64,000 nt of DNA, taken from NCBI GenBank assembly GCA_905207705.1, contig CAJLMA010000001.1, positions 186,001 to 250,000 of the forward strand, written 5' to 3'. Origin of the DNA: an uncultured Prevotellaceae bacterium (GTDB lineage: Bacteria > Bacteroidota > Bacteroidia > Bacteroidales > Muribaculaceae). Below, piece after piece: positions 1-8,925 of the stretch. Position numbers and translations under genes: made by a program. How positions within the stretch are numbered: position 1 is the first letter of the stretch; each line of letters opens with the position of its first letter. The notes beneath the pieces are model-generated. The model was not told the DNA's origin. It ran no database searches and was given only the letters and a program-made list of their open reading frames with translations.

Positions 1-149
1 ACAACCAGATATATAGCCAATATCATCAGCGCGGTTGCTCCGGTAGTTGCAACGGCTCTGACTTGCTTTATGTTCTTGCATAAAGACAACCCGCCCAGCA
101 TTAGCAGCGGGATTACCACAAAATAGATTAATATATTAGACCAAATCAT
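1..149 (-). CDS. nuoM: NADH-quinone oxidoreductase subunit M, N-terminal fragment
   Basis: Start of a membrane protein that runs off the left edge of the window; 49 complete codons are visible. They begin MIWSNILIYFVVIPLLM and form a hydrophobic first helix. NuoM is one of three antiporter-like membrane subunits of complex I and helps couple quinone reduction to proton pumping. The call rests mainly on position: it begins 33 bases after the nuoL stop on the same strand, where nuoM stands in the usual nuoL-M-N order. The visible part alone is too short to tell NuoM from NuoN. Confidence 0.75.
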   Translation of the reverse strand, partial: MIWSNILIYFVVIPLLMLGGLSLCKNIKQVRAVATTGATALMILAIYLV

Positions 150-182
150 AGTTTGTTATATTATATCGAAACCGTTGCCCGA

Positions 183-2108
183 TTAAATTAAACATATAAT
201 CGTTATTACTGCAATTGCTACCGCACCTGCAAGATAGAACCACACATATGTCTGCACGCTGCCGCTTTGCATCCTGCGTATCGCGAAAGATGCTGAGTTG
301 GTCACGTTTGCAAGCATGTCCATTGTTCCATCGATGATACGACGGTCAAACCAAGCTATAGGACGACTGATGCGTGCAAAAATAATCTTATGTGTTATGA
401 ACTGATAAAGCTCGTCCATGTAGAAACGATGGTAAGCAGCAGTCCACAATCCTCTAAACTTGTTGGCAAGCATTTCCGGAATATTGTTTTCCTTGCGATA
501 CATTATAGTGGCAAGGATGATTCCAACAACTGCAATTGCTATGCTCGAACCGGCCACGGTCCAATCTATATGAATGTGGTATGCCTCCCTGTTCCAAGTT
601 ACAAATTCTCCGAATGGGATGAAACCTGCCACAATCGACACTATACCCAAGAATATAAGTGGAATTGTCATAGTCATAGGAGCTTCATGCGGAGTGTGAT
701 GCCCGTAATCAGGATTATTCCACCAAAATATCTTATAATACAATCTGAACATGTAGAATGCGGTCATACCTGCAACAGCCGACAACCATACACCCCAAAC
801 GGCATTGTTGCCATATGCCGCAACAAGAATTTCATCCTTACTGAAGAACCCTGCGAACGGCCAAATTCCTGAAATCGCCAAACAGCCTATCAAGAATGTT
901 ATGTGGCAAATAGGCATATACTTGCGCAAACCTCCCATTGCCGACATTTCATTTGAGTGTACTGCGTGTATGATTGCTCCTGCACACAAGAACAACAGAG
1001 CCTTGAACATGGCGTGAGTAAACAAGTGGAACATTGATGCCATGTAACCTACTCCTTCATGCAGCTCAGGACGGGCCACGCCAAGTGAAGTTATCATGAA
1101 CGCTATCTGCGATATAGTCGAAAACGCAAGTACACGCTTTATATCACTCTGAACGCAAGCTACGGCAGCTGCATACAAGGCAGTAAACGCTCCTATCGCC
1201 GTAATGATAAGCAATGCGCCTTCATCAACATAATACAACGGGAACATTCGAGCCACCAGATACACACCGGCAACAACCATTGTCGCTGCGTGGATAAGAG
1301 CAGATACCGGTGTCGGACCCTCCATTGCGTCTGGAAGCCAAATGTGCAACGGGAACATGGCCGATTTACCTGCACCGCCCATGAATATCAAAGTCAATGC
1401 CCATCCCATTACCGAGCAACCAAGGAAAGTAGCACCTCCGGCTGTGGAGATTGCAGCTTGTGGATTGCTCGTCAATGTCACGAAATCAAATGTATTCGTG
1501 TAATAAGACAATATCAAAATACCTACCAAGAATCCGAGATCGGCAAAGCGAGTAACGATAAACGCCTTCTTGGATGCCGAAACGGCCGCCGGCAAGGTAT
1601 AATAGAATCCAATCAACAAATAAGACGATACACCAACAAGCTCCCAGAAGATATACATCTGGAAAATATTGGTTGCCAACACAAGTCCGAGCATCGAGAA
1701 TGTAAACAACGACAAGAACGCATAATAACGTTGGAATCCTCGTTCACCATCCATATAGCCAAGGCTGTATATGTGTACCATCAATGAAACAGTTGATATT
1801 ACTATAAGCATCATTGCCGAAATAGGATCGAGCAAAACTCCGATCTTTATCACAAGATGCTTTGTAAATTCCAGCCAAGTCAAATCCATTACGGTTATTT
1901 GCTGACGAACGCCGTCAAGCACTTGACCCTGGTCGGTACCGAAGAAGTAAGTCAATGCAGCGGCATAAGCAATGACCGTAGTCACTGCCATAGCGAGCGT
2001 GCCTATAATTCCGGCTGTCTTCTTTCCCAATTTGACTCCCGCAATTCCCAAAAACAGGAACATGACTATCGGGATAATCAATACGGCTACTGTATATGAT
2101 AATTCCAT
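183..2108 (-). CDS. nuoL: NADH-quinone oxidoreductase subunit L
   Basis: Large antiporter-like inner-membrane subunit of complex I, 641 residues, close to the usual family length. It is hydrophobic throughout, with about 16 predicted membrane segments. Family hallmarks are seen: the FWELVGVSSYLLIGF segment near residue 155, the GKSAMFPLHIWLPDAMEGPTP region near residue 245 with the lysine of the proton path, and SALIHAATMVVAGVYL just after it. The long amphipathic lateral helix of this subunit would lie toward the C-terminus. It follows nuoK by 5 bases and precedes nuoM, so it is translated from the nuo transcript. No frameshift or odd composition is seen. Confidence 0.97.
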   Translation of the reverse strand: MELSYTVAVLIIPIVMFLFLGIAGVKLGKKTAGIIGTLAMAVTTVIAYAAALTYFFGTDQGQVLDGVRQQITVMDLTWLEFTKHLVIKIGVLLDPISAMMLIVISTVSLMVHIYSLGYMDGERGFQRYYAFLSLFTFSMLGLVLATNIFQMYIFWELVGVSSYLLIGFYYTLPAAVSASKKAFIVTRFADLGFLVGILILSYYTNTFDFVTLTSNPQAAISTAGGATFLGCSVMGWALTLIFMGGAGKSAMFPLHIWLPDAMEGPTPVSALIHAATMVVAGVYLVARMFPLYYVDEGALLIITAIGAFTALYAAAVACVQSDIKRVLAFSTISQIAFMITSLGVARPELHEGVGYMASMFHLFTHAMFKALLFLCAGAIIHAVHSNEMSAMGGLRKYMPICHITFLIGCLAISGIWPFAGFFSKDEILVAAYGNNAVWGVWLSAVAGMTAFYMFRLYYKIFWWNNPDYGHHTPHEAPMTMTIPLIFLGIVSIVAGFIPFGEFVTWNREAYHIHIDWTVAGSSIAIAVVGIILATIMYRKENNIPEMLANKFRGLWTAAYHRFYMDELYQFITHKIIFARISRPIAWFDRRIIDGTMDMLANVTNSASFAIRRMQSGSVQTYVWFYLAGAVAIAVITIICLI

Positions 2109-2113
2109 AAAAC

Positions 2114-2425
2114 TTAAAATTTCATTTTAGTAAGTTGTCGAACATCGATATTCCTGATAGCTCGGAATACATTTATCACTATGGCGATGGCCAAAGCCGT
2201 CTCGGCTGCTGCAATACCTATTGCAAACAACGAGAAGAACATGCCTTCCATTTGTCCCGGGAACAAGAAACGGTTGAACACGGCAAAATTGATATCAACC
2301 GAATTCAACATCAACTCAAGCGATATCAATATTGCAATCATGTTTTTTCGAGTGATAAACCCGTAAACACCGCAGCAGAACATAATCATGCTGGGGATGA
2401 TATACATCAACATTGTTAAATCCAT
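2114..2425 (-). CDS. nuoK: NADH-quinone oxidoreductase subunit K
   Basis: Small three-helix membrane subunit of complex I, 103 residues, the normal size. The second helix holds the family motif ISLELMLNSVDINFAVF, with the conserved buried glutamate in SLELMLN, and the third helix carries AAAETALAIAIVI with the second conserved glutamate; both are proposed parts of the proton channel. It lies between nuoJ (20 bases upstream) and nuoL (5 bases downstream) on the same strand, as in nearly all nuo operons. Confidence 0.97.
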   Translation of the reverse strand: MDLTMLMYIIPSMIMFCCGVYGFITRKNMIAILISLELMLNSVDINFAVFNRFLFPGQMEGMFFSLFAIGIAAAETALAIAIVINVFRAIRNIDVRQLTKMKF

Positions 2426-2445
2426 AATACTCTATATCCCTCCTT

Positions 2446-2961
2446 TCAACGTTTCCGGGCGATTACTACACCTCCTATTATACATGCCAACAGCAGGATG
2501 CTTATTGCCTCGAACGGCAACAGATATCCAAACTTGTCGGTGCTCAGCAGAGCCTGTCCTATGCTATGGATGTTCACATCCAACGATTCAGACATTTTGC
2601 GAGAGAAAAATTCTCCGTAGCTGAGCAATGAATACAGACACACGCCTGCGCCTAAAATAGCCGCGCTCAATCCCAACCATTTCTTGTGGGAAGTAAGCTT
2701 TTCGGCATTTGCGCCCGGCTTCTGTGTCAACAGAATTGAGAATACAAACAGCACCAAGATACCTCCTGCGTACACCGCTATTTGCACCGCACCAAGAAAT
2801 TCGTAGCCGATCTGGAAATAAATGCCGGCTGTCGCAAACAGTACGAATAGCAAATAAGTCGCTGCACGCAAAATCTTGCCCGAGGTAACTGCCAGTACCG
2901 AGAACACGATAATTGCCAATGCAATTATGAAATACATGATAATACTTCCTAATGATTCCAT
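2446..2961 (-). CDS. nuoJ: NADH-quinone oxidoreductase subunit J
   Basis: Membrane subunit of complex I, 171 residues, with about five hydrophobic segments. The centre has the recognisable family stretch YEFLGAVQIAVYAGGILVL, including the conserved tyrosine and glycines near residues 53-70. The C-terminal helix ends in a basic tail (ARKR). The gene stands between nuoI (23 bases upstream) and nuoK (20 bases downstream), the standard order, so it is part of the same transcript. The sequence between helices 3 and 4 is poorly conserved, as is usual for NuoJ. Confidence 0.96.
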   Translation of the reverse strand: MESLGSIIMYFIIALAIIVFSVLAVTSGKILRAATYLLFVLFATAGIYFQIGYEFLGAVQIAVYAGGILVLFVFSILLTQKPGANAEKLTSHKKWLGLSAAILGAGVCLYSLLSYGEFFSRKMSESLDVNIHSIGQALLSTDKFGYLLPFEAISILLLACIIGGVVIARKR

Positions 2962-2984
2962 AATTTATTTATTTTCATTATTTT

Positions 2985-3506
2985 TTATTCATTCTTTGCA
3001 CCCCCTGCTTCGACTGTAGCCGGTTTCTTTACTTGCGGCGCAACGGTCGTTTCCTCTTTTTCGGGCAGGTAGTTCAATTGCAACACGAGTTTGTCGCGAG
3101 TGAACACAGCTTGCTCGAAATCATTCTTGAATTCTATAGCATCATGAGGACACGACAAAACGCACAACTGGCAGAATGTACAACTTCCCAAATCATACAT
3201 GTACTTATCCAGCTTCCTTTTCTTCTTGCCATCGGGCATATCCACCATCTTTGTTTCTATGTGGATGGTGCCGTTCGGGCAATTCATTTGACATAGTCCA
3301 CAAGCTATGCACTTGTGATTGCCTTCGGAATCATACTTGAAAGACAATGTTGCCCTGAACCGATCGGCTATCTCCAAATTTGAACGATTCTCCGGATATT
3401 GCTTCGTTATTTTTGGGGTCACAAGTTCCTTGCCCGTCACTTGCATACCTTGCAACAGGCTCCAAACTCCTTTGAAGAGAGATGAGAAATAATCTTTGAT
3501 ACTCAT
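2985..3506 (-). CDS. nuoI: NADH-quinone oxidoreductase subunit I (2x[4Fe-4S])
   Basis: Peripheral ferredoxin-like subunit of complex I, 173 residues, which passes electrons through clusters N6a and N6b to NuoB. Two complete [4Fe-4S] motifs are present: C66-x2-C69-x2-C72-x3-C76 and C109-x2-C112-x2-C115-x3-C119. The C-terminal 25 residues are a low-complexity tail rich in Thr, Val and Ala. It is the first nuo gene after the ATP synthase block: 140 bases separate its start from the atpG stop, whereas most other junctions here are much shorter. A TAnnTTTG box (TAGATTTG, 3515-3522) just before the ATG may mark a weak internal promoter. Confidence 0.97.
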   Translation of the reverse strand: MSIKDYFSSLFKGVWSLLQGMQVTGKELVTPKITKQYPENRSNLEIADRFRATLSFKYDSEGNHKCIACGLCQMNCPNGTIHIETKMVDMPDGKKKRKLDKYMYDLGSCTFCQLCVLSCPHDAIEFKNDFEQAVFTRDKLVLQLNYLPEKEETTVAPQVKKPATVEAGGAKNE

Positions 3507-3646
3507 AGATAAGTCAAATCTATAAAAATGATACCGGATAAATTATTAAACTAAATGTTGTCGTATGAATCGGGGAAGTCCGGTATATCAACTTCCTTTC
3601 TTCGTTTTCCTATATTATGTTTATATTGAAACTTCTGTTCCTCTGT

Positions 3647-4540
3647 CTATCGTTCCACTTGACCACCCAATATGTCAAGAAGCTCAGTAGTGATTCCTTG
3701 CTGACGCAACTTGTTATATTCAAGCTGCAAATCGGCAAGCAAATTCTGAGCATTGTCGCTGGCACTTTGCATGGCCATCACCCTTGCAGCTGCTTCCGAC
3801 GCATTGTTTTCAGTGCTCACCTCTTGAACGACCGAATTTATGTAAAGTGGAAGAACGGCGTTGAATATTGCGTTCGCATCAGGCTCGAATATACATGGAG
3901 CATTGGCATTCTTTGGCTTGGAGCCGCTGCCGGCCAATATTGCTTCGTAGCTCACCGGCAATAACTGATCTATTTGAACGACCTGCCGGCTCGGTGTCTT
4001 GTAATGCATATACAACATCAACACCTTATCGGCTTCCTTGTTTAAGAACAAAGACTTCAAATAGGCCGTATAATCACTTATCTCCTTTGCTGAGCTACGA
4101 GTATTGATGCTCGAGTCGCTCGTCACCTTTACAAGCGACCCGGCAAGTTTCTTTACTGCATTCAGCATCTTTTTCCCAACCGGATGAATGGTTATCTCCA
4201 CATTTTCTCCATATTTCTTGCGGCAATCGCCTATAAGGGCAACTAAATCTTTAAATATGTTGATATTGTAAGCTCCACACAATCCGTCATCCGAACCAAA
4301 TACAACTATTGACAGACGCTTCACTTCACGAATTTCGATAAGAGGAGAAGAATACTCGCCATCGGTAGCCAGCAAGTGCCCCATGACATCCTCTATCTGG
4401 CTTCTGAACGGCACAAGACGGCGCAAAGCCTGCTCTGCCTTGTGCATCTTTGCCGATGAAATCATCTTCATTGCACTCGTGATTTTCTCGGTCGAGGCAA
4501 CTGATCCTATTCTTCCTTTTAATTCGCGTAATGTAGACAT
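3647..4540 (-). CDS. atpG: ATP synthase F1 gamma subunit
   Basis: Central-stalk rotor subunit of F1, 297 residues. The N-terminal coiled coil starts with the conserved MSTLRELKGRIGSVASTEKI and continues to SAMKMISSAKMHKAE. The C-terminal coiled coil has EAAARVMAMQSASDNAQNLL, which lies next to the catalytic beta subunits. Between them lies the Rossmann-like domain, with the FGSDDGLCGAYNINIF segment near residue 80. It is the last gene of the atp block, 12 bases after atpA, and is followed by nuoI instead of a terminator. Confidence 0.97.
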   Translation of the reverse strand: MSTLRELKGRIGSVASTEKITSAMKMISSAKMHKAEQALRRLVPFRSQIEDVMGHLLATDGEYSSPLIEIREVKRLSIVVFGSDDGLCGAYNINIFKDLVALIGDCRKKYGENVEITIHPVGKKMLNAVKKLAGSLVKVTSDSSINTRSSAKEISDYTAYLKSLFLNKEADKVLMLYMHYKTPSRQVVQIDQLLPVSYEAILAGSGSKPKNANAPCIFEPDANAIFNAVLPLYINSVVQEVSTENNASEAAARVMAMQSASDNAQNLLADLQLEYNKLRQQGITTELLDILGGQVER

Positions 4541-4552
4541 TCCAGTAAGTTA

Positions 4553-6130
4553 TCAAACACTGTATTTACTCGTAATTTCCTTAGCCGCGGCAGTCAACTT
4601 TGTTGTTACGTCATCATTGATGACACCGCTTTTCAATACGTCAAGGACATCGGCCTGGTACTTTGATTTGAGCAATTGCAGGAACAATGTCTCAAACTCA
4701 GCGACCTTGTCGATTGGAACATTTTCAAGCAAGCCCTTTGTTCCACAATAAATAACGGCTACCTGCTCTTCGACCTTCATTGGAGAATATTGAGGCTGGA
4801 TGAGCAACCTCTCATTCTTACGTCCTTTATCGATTACTCGAGCCGTAACAGGATCTATGTCACCACCGAACTTAGTGAATGACTCCAATTCGCGGAATTG
4901 TGCTTGGTCTATTTTCAACGTACCGGCAACTTTCTTCATCGACTTGATTTGTGCATTACCGCCTACACGCGAAACCGAGATACCTACGTTGATTGCAGGA
5001 CGCACGCCTTGGTTGAACAAGCCCGATTCCAAGAAGATCTGTCCGTCGGTAATGGATATAACGTTTGTCGGAATATAAGCCGAAACGTCTCCAGCTTGCG
5101 TCTCGATAATTGGCAGCGCAGTCAATGATCCGCCACCTTTAACCAAAGGCTTCATCACTTCTGGCAGGTCGTTCATGCCCTTTGCAACCTCGTCATTTTC
5201 AATAATTTTGGCTGCACGCTCGAGCAAACGGCTGTGAAGATAGAAAATATCTCCCGGATAAGCCTCACGCCCTGACGGACGCTTCAAAATCAACGAAATT
5301 TCACGATATGCGACAGCTTGTTTCGACAAGTCGTCATAGACTATCAACGCATCACGACCCGAATCCCTGAAATATTCACCAATTGCAACTCCGGCAAACG
5401 GTGCATAATATCTCATAGCTGCCGAATCGGCTGCCGTCGCAGCAACAACCACCGTGTAATCGAGTGCATTGTGAATATTAAGCTCATTCACAATCTGAGC
5501 CACAGTGGATGCTTTCTGGCCTATAGCCACATATATGCAATATACAGGCTTCCCTGCTTCGTAATTGCTTCTCTGATTAATAATCGTGTCGATGGCAATG
5601 GCAGTCTTGCCAATTTGCCTGTCGCCGATGATAAGCTCTCGCTGCCCACGGCCAATTGGCACCATCGAGTCGATTGCCTTTATACCGGTCTGTAAAGGTT
5701 GTTTTACCGGTTGACGGAATATAACCCCAGGAGCCTTACGTTCGAGCGGCAATCTGATCATCTTGCCTTCAATCGGTCCTTTTCCGTCAATAGGCTCGCC
5801 AAGAATGTTGATGACACGTCCCAACAATCCTTCGCCTACCGGTATTGATGCAATCTGCCCGGTGCGGCGCACGGTCATATTCTCCGACACCTTGTTGACA
5901 TTGTTAAGCAATATCACGCCGACATTGCTTTCCTCAAGGTTCATGGCCACACCGCTTGTCCCGTTTTCAAATTCAACAAGTTCGTTGGCCTTCACATTGT
6001 CAAGACCATACACATGGGCAACTCCATCTCCTACCTCAAGCACCGTGCCGACCTCTTCGAAGTCCATCTTCCCATTGATGTCTTCAAGTTGTCGTTTTAG
6101 TATGTCAGATATTTCACTTGGGTTTATCAT
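4553..6130 (-). CDS. atpA: ATP synthase F1 alpha subunit
   Basis: Non-catalytic nucleotide-binding subunit of F1, 525 residues. The beta-barrel domain occupies about residues 20-95. The Walker A loop is GDRQIGKT at residues 169-176, and the conserved alpha-subunit segment with the arginine finger (NVGISVSRVGGNAQ) lies near residue 380. Forms a hexamer with AtpD and contacts the delta subunit by its N-terminus. It starts 3 bases after the atpH stop and ends 12 bases before atpG. All key positions look intact. Confidence 0.98.
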   Translation of the reverse strand: MINPSEISDILKRQLEDINGKMDFEEVGTVLEVGDGVAHVYGLDNVKANELVEFENGTSGVAMNLEESNVGVILLNNVNKVSENMTVRRTGQIASIPVGEGLLGRVINILGEPIDGKGPIEGKMIRLPLERKAPGVIFRQPVKQPLQTGIKAIDSMVPIGRGQRELIIGDRQIGKTAIAIDTIINQRSNYEAGKPVYCIYVAIGQKASTVAQIVNELNIHNALDYTVVVAATAADSAAMRYYAPFAGVAIGEYFRDSGRDALIVYDDLSKQAVAYREISLILKRPSGREAYPGDIFYLHSRLLERAAKIIENDEVAKGMNDLPEVMKPLVKGGGSLTALPIIETQAGDVSAYIPTNVISITDGQIFLESGLFNQGVRPAINVGISVSRVGGNAQIKSMKKVAGTLKIDQAQFRELESFTKFGGDIDPVTARVIDKGRKNERLLIQPQYSPMKVEEQVAVIYCGTKGLLENVPIDKVAEFETLFLQLLKSKYQADVLDVLKSGVINDDVTTKLTAAAKEITSKYSV

Positions 6131-6133
6131 TAT

Positions 6134-6676
6134 TTAATTACTTAGGAGTTTTAAACGCAATTTCTTTAATTCATTCTTTATCGACGCATCAAGTTGCATT
6201 GTGTCAACTTTCACGATGAATCCGCCTATCAATGTCGGATCCACGCGGTGTGTCTCCTCGACTTTCTTGCCAGTCAACCTCGACTTGACAACATCGGTAA
6301 TTCGTTTCAAGGTGGCATCGGGCATTTCCGATGCCGTAACGATTTCAATCTGTGTTATGTTGTTGGCCTCCCGGTACAAACTTTGGTAGGACAACGCCAT
6401 TTCATACATGAAATCTTCGCGGTTGTGATCAATTACCAATTTTATGAATTTTGCCAGACAATCGCTTCCGGTAGCTCCCGATGCGGCCAAGAGCAGTTTC
6501 ACCTTGTCGTCGGCTTGAATAAACTTGTTGCCGACAGCTTTCTTCAGCTTGGCCGAACCTGCATAAGTCGCACTGAGCTGCTTCATCTGCCCGTAGGCTT
6601 GGCCTGCGGCCTTTTGTTCTTCGGCGTATTTCAAAAATGCCTTGGCATATCGCCGCGCAATCAGTCCGTCATTCAT
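6134..6676 (-). CDS. atpH: ATP synthase delta subunit (OSCP)
   Basis: Peripheral-stalk subunit that joins the top of F1 to subunit b, 180 residues. The N-terminal six-helix domain opens with the family signature GLIARRYAKAFLKYAEEQ. The C-terminal domain has the typical ending, THRVDPTLIGGFIVKVD followed by a helix of IKNELKKLRLKL type. It starts 5 bases after atpF and is followed by atpA with a 3-base gap. Delta subunits diverge fast, but signature, size and position agree. Confidence 0.95.
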   Translation of the reverse strand: MNDGLIARRYAKAFLKYAEEQKAAGQAYGQMKQLSATYAGSAKLKKAVGNKFIQADDKVKLLLAASGATGSDCLAKFIKLVIDHNREDFMYEMALSYQSLYREANNITQIEIVTASEMPDATLKRITDVVKSRLTGKKVEETHRVDPTLIGGFIVKVDTMQLDASIKNELKKLRLKLLSN

Positions 6677-6681
6677 AAATG

Positions 6682-7179
6682 CTAATTTTTATTCTCAACC
6701 TCTTTCAATAATTTATCCACCAACTCGGCTTGAGCCTTGTCGTTTGACATGTTCTTTTTGAGCATCTTTTCAGCAATGCTCAATGCAAAGCTGCTAACCT
6801 CGTTGCGGAACTGCAATTCCGATTCTTTACGGGCTTGCTCGATGGCAAGTTTTGCAGCATCCATTACTTTTTTAGCCTCGTCCGAAGCTGCCGATTTAGC
6901 CTCTTCTATGATTTGGCTTTTAATCTTTGCTGCGTCACGCAAAATATCGGCTTGCTTTTTCTGTGCTTCGGCAATGTATTTTCCGGCTTCTGCCTTGGCA
7001 TTGTCAAGTTGCTCCTTGGCATTTTGGGCGTACACGACCCCTTTGTCTATCATGTCGGCTCTCTCTTCGAGGCTCTTTATGATAAAAGGCCATGCGTATT
7101 TAGCCAAAATGATGAACAAAATGGCAAATACCACAAACATCCAGAACACTAAGCCAAATTCAGGCGTGAACAGTTCCAT
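6682..7179 (-). CDS. atpF: ATP synthase Fo subunit b
   Basis: Peripheral-stalk subunit, 165 residues. One N-terminal membrane helix (about residues 8-30, with FGLVFWMFVVFAILFIILAK) is followed by a long charged helix rich in Ala, Glu, Lys and Gln that would dimerise as a right-handed coiled coil. The C-terminal 40 residues bind the delta subunit. It lies between atpE (15 bases upstream) and atpH (5 bases downstream). Only one b gene is seen, so the stalk is probably a b2 homodimer. Confidence 0.95.
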   Translation of the reverse strand: MELFTPEFGLVFWMFVVFAILFIILAKYAWPFIIKSLEERADMIDKGVVYAQNAKEQLDNAKAEAGKYIAEAQKKQADILRDAAKIKSQIIEEAKSAASDEAKKVMDAAKLAIEQARKESELQFRNEVSSFALSIAEKMLKKNMSNDKAQAELVDKLLKEVENKN

Positions 7180-7194
7180 TTATTTGTCTTTTTA

Positions 7195-7437
7195 TTAAAG
7201 GAACAAAGAAAGTATACAAACGATAACGGCAAACAATGCGACACCTTCAACAAGAGCGGCAATCACAATCATGTTGCTTCGGATATCGCCTGTCGATTCC
7301 GGTTGACGGGCAATAGCTTCCATTGCCGATGCGCCGATCTTTCCAATACCAATACCTGCTCCAATTGCTGCAACAGCTGCGCCGATGCAAGCACCAAGAC
7401 CAACTAATGCGTCAAACGCTAAAATCATTCCTAACAT
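7195..7437 (-). CDS. atpE: ATP synthase Fo subunit c, proton type
   Basis: Rotor-ring proteolipid, 80 residues, two membrane helices joined by the polar loop ARQPE (residues 43-47). Helix 1 carries the glycine repeat GAGIGIG (residues 26-32), and the ion-binding carboxylate is E64 in helix 2. Aligned by eye with the well-known sodium-type c subunit, the glutamine that ligates Na+ is an isoleucine here (I31), and E64 is followed by Gly-Val instead of Ser-Thr. The ring is therefore expected to bind protons. The gene is preceded by a 96-base gap after atpB. Confidence 0.96.
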   Translation of the reverse strand: MLGMILAFDALVGLGACIGAAVAAIGAGIGIGKIGASAMEAIARQPESTGDIRSNMIVIAALVEGVALFAVIVCILSLFL

Positions 7438-7533
7438 AATTATACAGTTTTAGTAAAAGTTTATTGTTTTTGTTTCTTTAATTTATATTTTTATCAGCTT
7501 TGGCACACAATGTCATACATCACGGCCAACTTT

Positions 7534-8631
7534 TTAATGAGCTTCACCCTCTGCCGATACAGCTCCGTGCTCGCCACCGGCTTGCGCCAGTGAAATGAAC
7601 AATGTAGACAACATCGTGAACACATAAGCCTGGATGAAACTTACAAGAGTATCTATCAACAGCATGAACAGCGAGAACGCAACCGAAACGACAGTAGTCA
7701 CTCCGCCTATCGCCAAACCGCCTATCGCCGTGAAGATAAATATCAATAGTGTCAATACTATCACAATCATGTGACCACCCATCATGTTGGCAAACAAACG
7801 GACTGTCAACGCAGCCGGCTTTGTAAATACGCCGAACACTTCGATTACCGGCATGATAGGGATAGGGAACTTCAACCATAGTGGCACATCAGGCCAAAAA
7901 ATATCTTTCCAGTAATGCTTTGTTCCAAACAAGTTGGTCATAAGGAATGTGCACACCGACAAAACGAGTGTCACAGCTATGTTACCTGTAAGGTTGGCAC
8001 CGCCCGGGAATATAACCACAAGCCCAAGCAAATTCATGGTGAGGATAAAGAAGAACACCGTCAATAAATATGGTGCGAATTTCTTTGCTTTCGTACCAAG
8101 TGTCGGCTTGATCACCCCGTCATATATGTAAGCAATCACAACCTCTATTGCTCCTACACCTTTCCGTGGAGCTTTCATGCCATGACGTTTATACCACCTC
8201 ACGACACTGAACACCATGAACATGACGACTAAGGCCGAAATTATCAAAGCTGCAACATTCTTGGTGATTGACAAGTCGAGCGGACGGTATTCCTCCATTC
8301 CACCGTTGCCATCCGGACGCATACCAACAACCTTATTGCGGTAATCACCTTCCGTGGCCAACTTGAACCCGTCATACTCACCTCCGTGAGCAAGCCTTGA
8401 AGAGCTGAAAATGTGCCAGCTCCCTTCATAATCGCACACAATTACAGGTAACGGTATGCGATGTGAATGTGAGAACGGCACCTCCCATCCGTAACCGTCG
8501 CCAAGGTGGTCAAAGATGATTTCCTTGGGATTGATTTCTTCCGCATTGCCCGATTCGGCCGCCACGGCATTCGAGCTGCCAAATACGACCACTGCCAGCA
8601 ATATGGATAATATGGTTAGTACCTTCTTCAT
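7534..8631 (-). CDS. atpB: ATP synthase Fo subunit a
   Basis: Stator channel subunit, 365 residues from the chosen ATG. The C-terminal half has the family core, with the essential arginine in ALTVRLFANMMGGH and the following helices that contact the c ring. The N-terminus is unusual: a signal-peptide-like segment (MKKVLTILSILLAVVVFG..AVA) and about 100 polar residues that should lie outside the membrane. Long a-subunit N-termini of this kind are known in Bacteroidota. An in-frame ATG two codons earlier (8637) is equally near the atpC stop; MKK was preferred because it gives a normal signal-peptide n-region. Confidence 0.95.
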   Translation of the reverse strand: MKKVLTILSILLAVVVFGSSNAVAAESGNAEEINPKEIIFDHLGDGYGWEVPFSHSHRIPLPVIVCDYEGSWHIFSSSRLAHGGEYDGFKLATEGDYRNKVVGMRPDGNGGMEEYRPLDLSITKNVAALIISALVVMFMVFSVVRWYKRHGMKAPRKGVGAIEVVIAYIYDGVIKPTLGTKAKKFAPYLLTVFFFILTMNLLGLVVIFPGGANLTGNIAVTLVLSVCTFLMTNLFGTKHYWKDIFWPDVPLWLKFPIPIMPVIEVFGVFTKPAALTVRLFANMMGGHMIVIVLTLLIFIFTAIGGLAIGGVTTVVSVAFSLFMLLIDTLVSFIQAYVFTMLSTLFISLAQAGGEHGAVSAEGEAH

Positions 8632-8641
8632 AATCATTGAT

Positions 8642-8878
8642 TTAATAAATGCACACCGACACGACATTATTGTTTATATCAGCAATACCGCCTTTAATGT
8701 CTCTCGACTCTTTCGCTCCATTGGCAGCACCATAAAGCATTCTGCCTGAAGCAAGTGCCGAAATCATCGCAGCATGGTGATCAAGTACGGTAAAAGAGCC
8801 GTTAACACCTGGTAATGTCACAGCTTCGACTTCACCTGTAAATTCAACCTTTTCAGCCGATATTATTTTTAGTGTCAT
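8642..8878 (-). CDS. atpC: ATP synthase F1 epsilon subunit, short form
   Basis: Rotor-stalk subunit, only 78 residues from the ATG at 8878. The visible part is the N-terminal beta-sandwich, with the family motif LPGVNGSFTVLDHHAAMISAL. The C-terminal two-helix domain of typical 130-140 residue epsilon subunits, which inhibits ATP hydrolysis, is absent. The frame ends in a normal stop just before atpB, so this is a natural short form and not a frameshift. A longer frame opens at 8944, but its first 22 codons do not resemble any epsilon N-terminus. It lies 84 bases after atpD. Confidence 0.93.
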   Translation of the reverse strand: MTLKIISAEKVEFTGEVEAVTLPGVNGSFTVLDHHAAMISALASGRMLYGAANGAKESRDIKGGIADINNNVVSVCIY

Positions 8879-8925
8879 AATCTTGCTTATTAAAAATGTC
8901 CTTTTAACGCAATCTGCTTGAATGC

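Noticed and set aside
390..872. 160-codon open frame on the plus strand
   Set aside because: Lies wholly inside nuoL in antisense, has no family resemblance and many rare-looking Cys/His/Tyr runs.
7195..7437. Sodium-type ATP synthase
   Set aside because: The Na+-ligating Gln and Ser/Thr positions of the c subunit are replaced by Ile and Gly/Val.
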